In this document: in pieces, positions 6,121 to 8,833 of the stretch
Position numbering within the stretch: position 1 is the stretch's first letter
How the letters are laid out: the number at the start of each line of letters is the position of its first letter
NCBI GenBank assembly: GCA_036351775.1
Contig: JAZBPX010000001.1
Location: 1-8,833 of the forward strand
Direction: 5' to 3'
DNA from: Pacificimonas sp036351775
Lineage (GTDB): Bacteria > Pseudomonadota > Alphaproteobacteria > Sphingomonadales > Sphingomonadaceae
DNA length: 8,833 nt
Notes under the pieces: model-generated
What the model was told of the DNA's origin: nothing
Seen by the model: the letters and a program-made list of their open reading frames with translations, nothing else
Databases searched by the model: none
Made by a program: the position numbers and the translations under genes

Positions 6121-6590
6121 AAATCCTCCCCGGCACGGGGAGGGGGACCAGCCGCAGGCTGGTGGAGGGGTCGACGCCCGGTGGCGACTTCCAGAATCGT
6201 GCGCACAGCGTCCTCAACATTCCGAAGGATCGCCGCAGCCGGAATCCGCAGCGTCCGTATCCCCGCCGCCTCGAAATACCGATGGCGCGCGCTGTCCTGT
6301 CTCAGGCGGCCGTCATGAACCGCCCCGTCCACCTCAATGGCCAGCCGCGCTTCGCTACAATTGAAATCGAGAATAAAGTGCCCAGCCGGGTGTTGACGCC
6401 GAAACTTCAGGCCGCCCGGGCGGTGCCGCAGCGCTTTCCACAGCAGAACTTCCGGCAGCGACATGTCCTTTCTGAGGCGACGCGCACGCCGGACGGTTTC
6501 GCGGTTTGCATCGGGGCCTGCACCGGGATGCGACCCGTCCACCACGCTGCGCGCGGTCCCCCTCCCCGTATCGGGGAGGATCTCAGCCAA
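6117..6590 (-). CDS. DUF559 endonuclease-like protein (Vsr/PD-(D/E)XK related)
   Basis: A small protein of the DUF559 family, which is related to very-short-patch-repair type PD-(D/E)XK nucleases; biochemical roles are mostly unknown. Numbered from the start used here, the family core is RRARRLRKDMSLPEVLLWKA (34-53), GLKFRRQHPAGHFILDF (60-76) and AIEVDGAVHD (84-93). Asp75, Glu86, Asp88 and His92 are the likely catalytic or metal-binding residues, and all are present. The start is uncertain. TTG at 6588-6590 overlaps the fumC stop and has GGAG seven bases upstream; GTG codons at 6543-6545 or 6540-6542 lie in the repeat arm; ATG at 6462-6464 would cut the conserved first helix and is unlikely. 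Both protein ends (from ILPDTGRGTARSVVDG to AAGPPPRAGEDL) are encoded by the flanking inverted repeats. The stop overlaps the gmk ATG. Confidence 0.82.
   Translation of the reverse strand: MAEILPDTGRGTARSVVDGSHPGAGPDANRETVRRARRLRKDMSLPEVLLWKALRHRPGGLKFRRQHPAGHFILDFNCSEARLAIEVDGAVHDGRLRQDSARHRYFEAAGIRTLRIPAAAILRNVEDAVRTILEVATGRRPLHQPAAGPPPRAGEDL
6121..6143 (-). promoter_or_regulatory. Ribosome binding site of gmk inside a perfect hairpin
   Basis: On the minus strand the sequence before the gmk ATG reads CCTCCCCG, TGC, CGGGGAGG, ATTT, ATG. The eight-base arms pair perfectly around a three-base loop, and the GGAGG that should pair with 16S rRNA is the 3' side of the stem. As drawn, the hairpin would block initiation unless it is opened, for instance by ribosomes finishing the overlapping DUF559 reading frame. 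The pairing and the overlap are seen directly; the coupling is inferred. Confidence 0.6.
6123..6173. repeat. Inverted repeat arm next to gmk
   Basis: On the plus strand this arm folds into two hairpins: CCTCCCCG, GCA, CGGGGAGG (6125-6143), then ACCAGCC, GCA, GGCTGGT (6147-6163), followed by GGAGGGGTCG. Both stems are perfect. Its outer hairpin provides the gmk ribosome binding site, and read as protein it encodes the DUF559 C-terminus. Confidence 0.8.
6531..6581. repeat. Inverted repeat arm next to fumC
   Basis: This is the reverse complement of the gmk-side arm with eight differences. The outer hairpin CCTCCCCG, TAT, CGGGGAGG (6561-6579) keeps its stem and changes only its loop. The inner hairpin ACCACGC, TGC, GCGCGGT (6541-6557) differs on both sides of the stem in a way that keeps pairing, with one G-T wobble. 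It begins two bases after the fumC stop codon and could act as a 3' hairpin for fumC. Confidence 0.8.
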
Positions 6591-7968
6591 TCATCGTCTC
6601 CGGGCGCACCACTTCGCGGAAGCGCTCCTCGGAGATCAGGTCCAGCGCCAGCGCCGCCTCCAGCAGCGTCGTCCCCTCCTTGTGCGCCTTCTTCGCGATG
6701 TCGGCCGCGTTGTCATAGCCGATCTCGGGCGCCAGCGCGGTCACCAGCATCAGGGAGCGTTCGAGAAGCTCCTCGATGCGGTCCCGGTTCGGCGTGATGC
6801 CTTCCACGCAGCGATCGGCGAAGGACACGCTCGCATCCGCGATCAGGCGGATCGACTGGAGGACGTTGTAGGCGATCACGGGCTTGAAGACGTTCAGCTC
6901 CATATGCCCCTGCGCGCCGCCGACCGTCACGGCGGTGTGGTTGCCCATCACCTGCGCGGCCACCATCGTCAGCGCCTCGCACTGGGTCGGGTTCACCTTC
7001 CCCGGCATGATCGAGGAGCCCGGCTCGTTCTCCGGCAGCTGCAGCTCGCCAAGCCCCGAGCGCGGCCCCGATCCCAGCAGCCGCAAATCGTTCGCGATCT
7101 TGTTGAGGCTCACCGCCAGCACGTTCAGCGCGCCCGACAGCTCGACCATCGTGTCATGCGTCGCCAGCGCCTCGAACTTGTTCGGCGCGGTCTCGAACGG
7201 CAGCTCCGTCAACCGCGCGACCTCGCCCGCGAAATCCTCCGCAAAGCCCTTTGGCGCGTTCAGCCCCGTACCCACCGCCGTGCCGCCCTGCGCCAGCCGG
7301 TAGACGCGGGGCAGAGTGGCCTCCACCCGGTCGATCCCATCGGCGATCATCTGGACATAGCCAGAAAATTCCTGCCCCAGCGTCACCGGCGTTGCGTCCT
7401 GCATGTGCGTGCGGCCGATCTTGACGATGTCCGCAAAGTCGTCCGCCTTCTGCTCCAGCGCCCCGCGCAGATGCTCCAGCGCCGGGATCAGCAGCGAGTT
7501 GAGCTCCCGCGCCGCCGCGATGTGCATGGCGGTCGGGAAGGTATCGTTAGAGGACTGGCCGCGATTGACATGATCGTTCGGGTGCACCGGGTCCTTTCCC
7601 CCCCGCGCGCCCGACAGGATCTCGTTCGCCCGCCCCGCGATCACCTCGTTCGCATTCATGTTCGACTGGGTGCCGGAGCCGGTCTGCCAGACCACCAGCG
7701 GAAACTCATCGTCCCGCTCTCCGTTCGCGACCTCCTCCGCCGCGGTCTGGATCGCCTTGGCCAGTTTCTCCTCCAGCCCCGCCTTCTCGTTCACGATGGC
7801 GGCGGCGTGCTTCACGATGCCGAGCGCCCGGATCAGCGGCACGGGCAGGCGCTCGTTGCCGATGGGAAAATTGCCAAGCGAGCGCTGCGTCTGCGCGCCC
7901 CAATAGGCATCTGCGGGCACATCGATGGTACCGAAACTGTCGCTTTCGGTGCGGGTGTCATTCGTCAT
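6583..7968 (-). CDS. fumC: Class II fumarate hydratase
   Basis: This 461-residue iron-independent enzyme interconverts fumarate and malate in the TCA cycle as a cytoplasmic homotetramer. Motifs keep the Escherichia coli FumC numbering closely: WQTGSGTQSNMNANEV (94-109), His129 in VHPNDHVNRGQSSND (second binding site), His188 in RTHMQDATP, and the superfamily signature GSSIMPGKVNP (317-327) with the catalytic serine at 318. The chosen start, ATG at 7966-7968, has GGAGA nine bases upstream. The reading frame stays open to 8118, but that extension translates a palindromic repeat and contains the typical repeat translation HPELVSGS, so it was rejected. The gene lies between sspB and the DUF559 unit on the same strand. 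fumC and sspB neighbours are, from memory, a recurring arrangement in Alphaproteobacteria. Confidence 0.97.
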   Translation of the reverse strand: MTNDTRTESDSFGTIDVPADAYWGAQTQRSLGNFPIGNERLPVPLIRALGIVKHAAAIVNEKAGLEEKLAKAIQTAAEEVANGERDDEFPLVVWQTGSGTQSNMNANEVIAGRANEILSGARGGKDPVHPNDHVNRGQSSNDTFPTAMHIAAARELNSLLIPALEHLRGALEQKADDFADIVKIGRTHMQDATPVTLGQEFSGYVQMIADGIDRVEATLPRVYRLAQGGTAVGTGLNAPKGFAEDFAGEVARLTELPFETAPNKFEALATHDTMVELSGALNVLAVSLNKIANDLRLLGSGPRSGLGELQLPENEPGSSIMPGKVNPTQCEALTMVAAQVMGNHTAVTVGGAQGHMELNVFKPVIAYNVLQSIRLIADASVSFADRCVEGITPNRDRIEELLERSLMLVTALAPEIGYDNAADIAKKAHKEGTTLLEAALALDLISEERFREVVRPETMIG

Positions 7969-7992
7969 GGGCGGCGGTCTCCAGCAGAAGCC

Positions 7993-8069
7993 GTCATCCT
8001 GAACTCGTTTCAGGATCCAGTTCCCGGCGCGGCGTGGACGTTTGGATCCTGAAACCAGTTCAGGATGAC
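7993..8069. repeat. 77-bp palindromic repeat, copy 1 (CATCCTGAAC type)
   Basis: It opens GTCATCCTGAACTCGTTTCA and closes GAAACCAGTTCAGGATGAC, so the two ends are inverted repeats and each half is also a small palindrome (TCCTGAA...TTCAGGA). It aligns without gaps with the copy at 8718-8794, the first 28 bases being identical and about 66 of 77 overall by eye. It sits between the sspB stop codon and the fumC start on the shared transcript direction, so it may act as a stabilising or processing hairpin. The 7969-8118 gap holds no gene besides this element. Confidence 0.87.
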
Positions 8070-8118
8070 GTGTGTGTCTTTGGAAAGGGCGGTTACGCAC
8101 TCCTGCGCGCGGCCTCAA

Positions 8119-8625
8119 TCACTTCTTGCGGAAATCAATTTCAACGACGTTGGAGCCGTCCTTCTTGGCCTCCTCTCCGGCCTCGCCATCCGCTGCATCC
8201 GCATCGGCATCCTTAGACACCGCGCGCAGGCCCGGCTTCGCCTCCGGCACATCGGGCGGCGGGAATTGCAGGGCGAAGTTCACCGACGGGTCGATAAAGC
8301 CCACCACCGCCGACAGCGGGATGATCAGCTTCGCCGGTACCTGGTTGAAGGACAGGCCGATCTCGAACCCCTCCCGGTCGACCGCCAGATCCCAGAAGCG
8401 GTGCTGCACGACGATGGTCATCTCGTCCGGGTAGCGCTCCTTCAGGTGCGCCGGGATATCGACGCCCGGGGCATGTGTCTTGAAGGCGATGTAGAAATGA
8501 TGGTCCCCCGGCAGGCCGCCCGCCGCCGCGACCTCGGTCAGGACGGAATAGACCACGCCGCGCAGCGCATCCTGCACATGCTCATCATAGGGGATCAGGC
8601 TGTCAGGCGTCGTCTCGTCACTCAT
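8119..8625 (-). CDS. sspB: SspB-family ClpXP protease adaptor (alpha type)
   Basis: A 168-residue cytoplasmic adaptor that binds ssrA-tagged and other substrates and delivers them to ClpXP. The folded domain covers about 11-122: a helical start (YDEHVQDALRGVVYSVLTEV, 13-32), FYIAFKTHAPGVDIP (44-58), MTIVVQHRFWDLAV (69-82), FEIGLSFNQVPAKLIIPLSA (87-106) and VGFIDPSVNFALQF (108-121). The following tail (123-157) is acidic and disordered-looking, and it ends with VVEIDFRKK, matching the short ClpX-binding module of SspB tails. The ATG at 8623-8625 is used because the conserved domain follows at once. The frame stays open upstream to 8712, but those 29 residues match no part of the family and approach repeat sequence. 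The Shine-Dalgarno is weak. The gene is flanked on both sides by direct copies of the 77-bp repeat and is co-directional with fumC. Confidence 0.92.
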   Translation of the reverse strand: MSDETTPDSLIPYDEHVQDALRGVVYSVLTEVAAAGGLPGDHHFYIAFKTHAPGVDIPAHLKERYPDEMTIVVQHRFWDLAVDREGFEIGLSFNQVPAKLIIPLSAVVGFIDPSVNFALQFPPPDVPEAKPGLRAVSKDADADAADGEAGEEAKKDGSNVVEIDFRKK

Positions 8626-8691
8626 GCTGCTCTGCTGAAGCCTTCGCCAGAGTCGGTCAAGGAAAGGCGGAGGCCATCCCCAAACAGCATC

Positions 8692-8717
8692 GTCATTCCC
8701 GCCCGCCTGCAAATCCC
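8692..8717. repeat. Decayed half of a TTCCCGC-type repeat
   Basis: GTCATTCCCGCCCGCCTGC followed by AAATCCC shares its opening with the 100-bp elements at 132 and 3848, but the second arm is lost. It directly abuts the start of the next palindromic repeat at 8718, which may have inserted into or replaced the rest of it. Confidence 0.45.
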
Positions 8718-8794
8718 GTCATCCTGAACTCGTTTCAGGATCCAGTGACCGATGCCGCGCGGACGCCTGGACCCTGAAACAAGTTCAGGGTGAC
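8718..8794. repeat. 77-bp palindromic repeat, copy 2 (CATCCTGAAC type)
   Basis: Same length and orientation as the copy at 7993-8069. It opens GTCATCCTGAACTCGTTTCA and closes GAAACAAGTTCAGGGTGAC. The right arm carries ACCCTGAA/TTCAGGGT where copy 1 has ATCCTGAA/TTCAGGAT, so the changes in that half are paired. It lies 92 bp upstream of the sspB start. The rest of 8626-8833 shows no gene. Confidence 0.87.
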
Positions 8795-8833
8795 GAGGCT
8801 GCAGAGACTGTTCGACCAGCACGACCAACCCCC

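Larger units (their letters stand above)
6123..6581. mobile_element. Putative inverted-repeat-bounded unit carrying the DUF559 gene
   Basis: A 459-bp segment bounded by 51-bp imperfect inverted repeats (6123-6173 and 6531-6581; 43 of 51 positions match by my count), with a further seven-base match CCCGGTG inside. It holds only the DUF559 gene. It begins two bases after the fumC stop codon and ends three bases before the gmk start codon, leaving both genes intact. I see no target-site duplication (CATAA on one side, CTCAG on the other) and no transposase, so mobility is inferred from the structure. It could instead be a locally evolved repeat pair. Confidence 0.5.

Noticed and set aside
6463..8052. 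A 529-codon open frame on the plus strand opposite fumC and the DUF559 gene
   Set aside because: It lies antisense to two well-supported genes, has an Arg/His-rich composition typical of GC-rich shadow frames, and shows no domain.
7969..8118. N-terminal extension of fumC
   Set aside because: It translates the 77-bp palindromic repeat (HPELVSGS and ILKRVQDD), and the internal ATG has a good Shine-Dalgarno and starts the conserved domain.
8622..8828. A short minus-strand frame upstream of sspB
   Set aside because: Its translation is again the repeat signature HPELVSGS/WILKRVQDD, so it is repeat sequence and not a gene.
1..8833. CRISPR array or tandem repeat locus
   Set aside because: The repeats are dispersed palindromes of several types without regular spacing or unique spacers.

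Overview
The window is a GC-rich stretch of chromosome that reads as Alphaproteobacteria. The best taxonomic pointers are an alpha-type SspB adaptor beside a class II fumarase, a tandem-PDZ HtrA protease, and dense GTCAT...ATGAC palindromic intergenic repeats. I cannot place it more finely. Eight protein genes are supported, plus one possible small mobile unit and at least five palindromic repeat copies. No rRNA, tRNA, CRISPR array or recognisable insertion sequence is visible.

Layout. Positions 1-265 hold no gene, only two palindromic repeats. Positions 266-1577 (minus strand) hold two overlapping lipoprotein genes: a lipid-anchored GH24 lysozyme followed by a lipoprotein of unknown function. 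A 74-bp divergent gap separates these from a plus-strand pair: a PLP-dependent cystathionine gamma-synthase-family enzyme (1652-2974) and a HAD-IB phosphatase (3027-3698). Positions 3699-3979 lie between converging genes and are packed with two palindromic elements. From 8625 back to 3980 everything is on the minus strand, in the order sspB, fumC, a DUF559 nuclease-like gene, gmk, htrA.

How the genes fit together. fumC serves the TCA cycle, gmk nucleotide metabolism, and sspB and htrA protein quality control in cytoplasm and envelope. The PLP enzyme acts on sulfur amino acids. These are ordinary chromosomal functions. The accessory signal lies in the repeats and in the DUF559 gene.

The main discovery candidate is 6123-6581. 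The DUF559 gene is enclosed by 51-bp imperfect inverted repeats, each folding into two small hairpins. One repeat starts two bases after the fumC stop codon and the other ends three bases before the gmk start codon. The gmk Shine-Dalgarno sequence lies inside the terminal hairpin of the element, and the DUF559 stop overlaps the gmk start as ATGA. This suggests a small nuclease-carrying element that has taken over translation initiation of an essential gene. A second theme is that four intergenic repeat types with different stem sequences share the same ends and inner boundaries, as if built to one plan.
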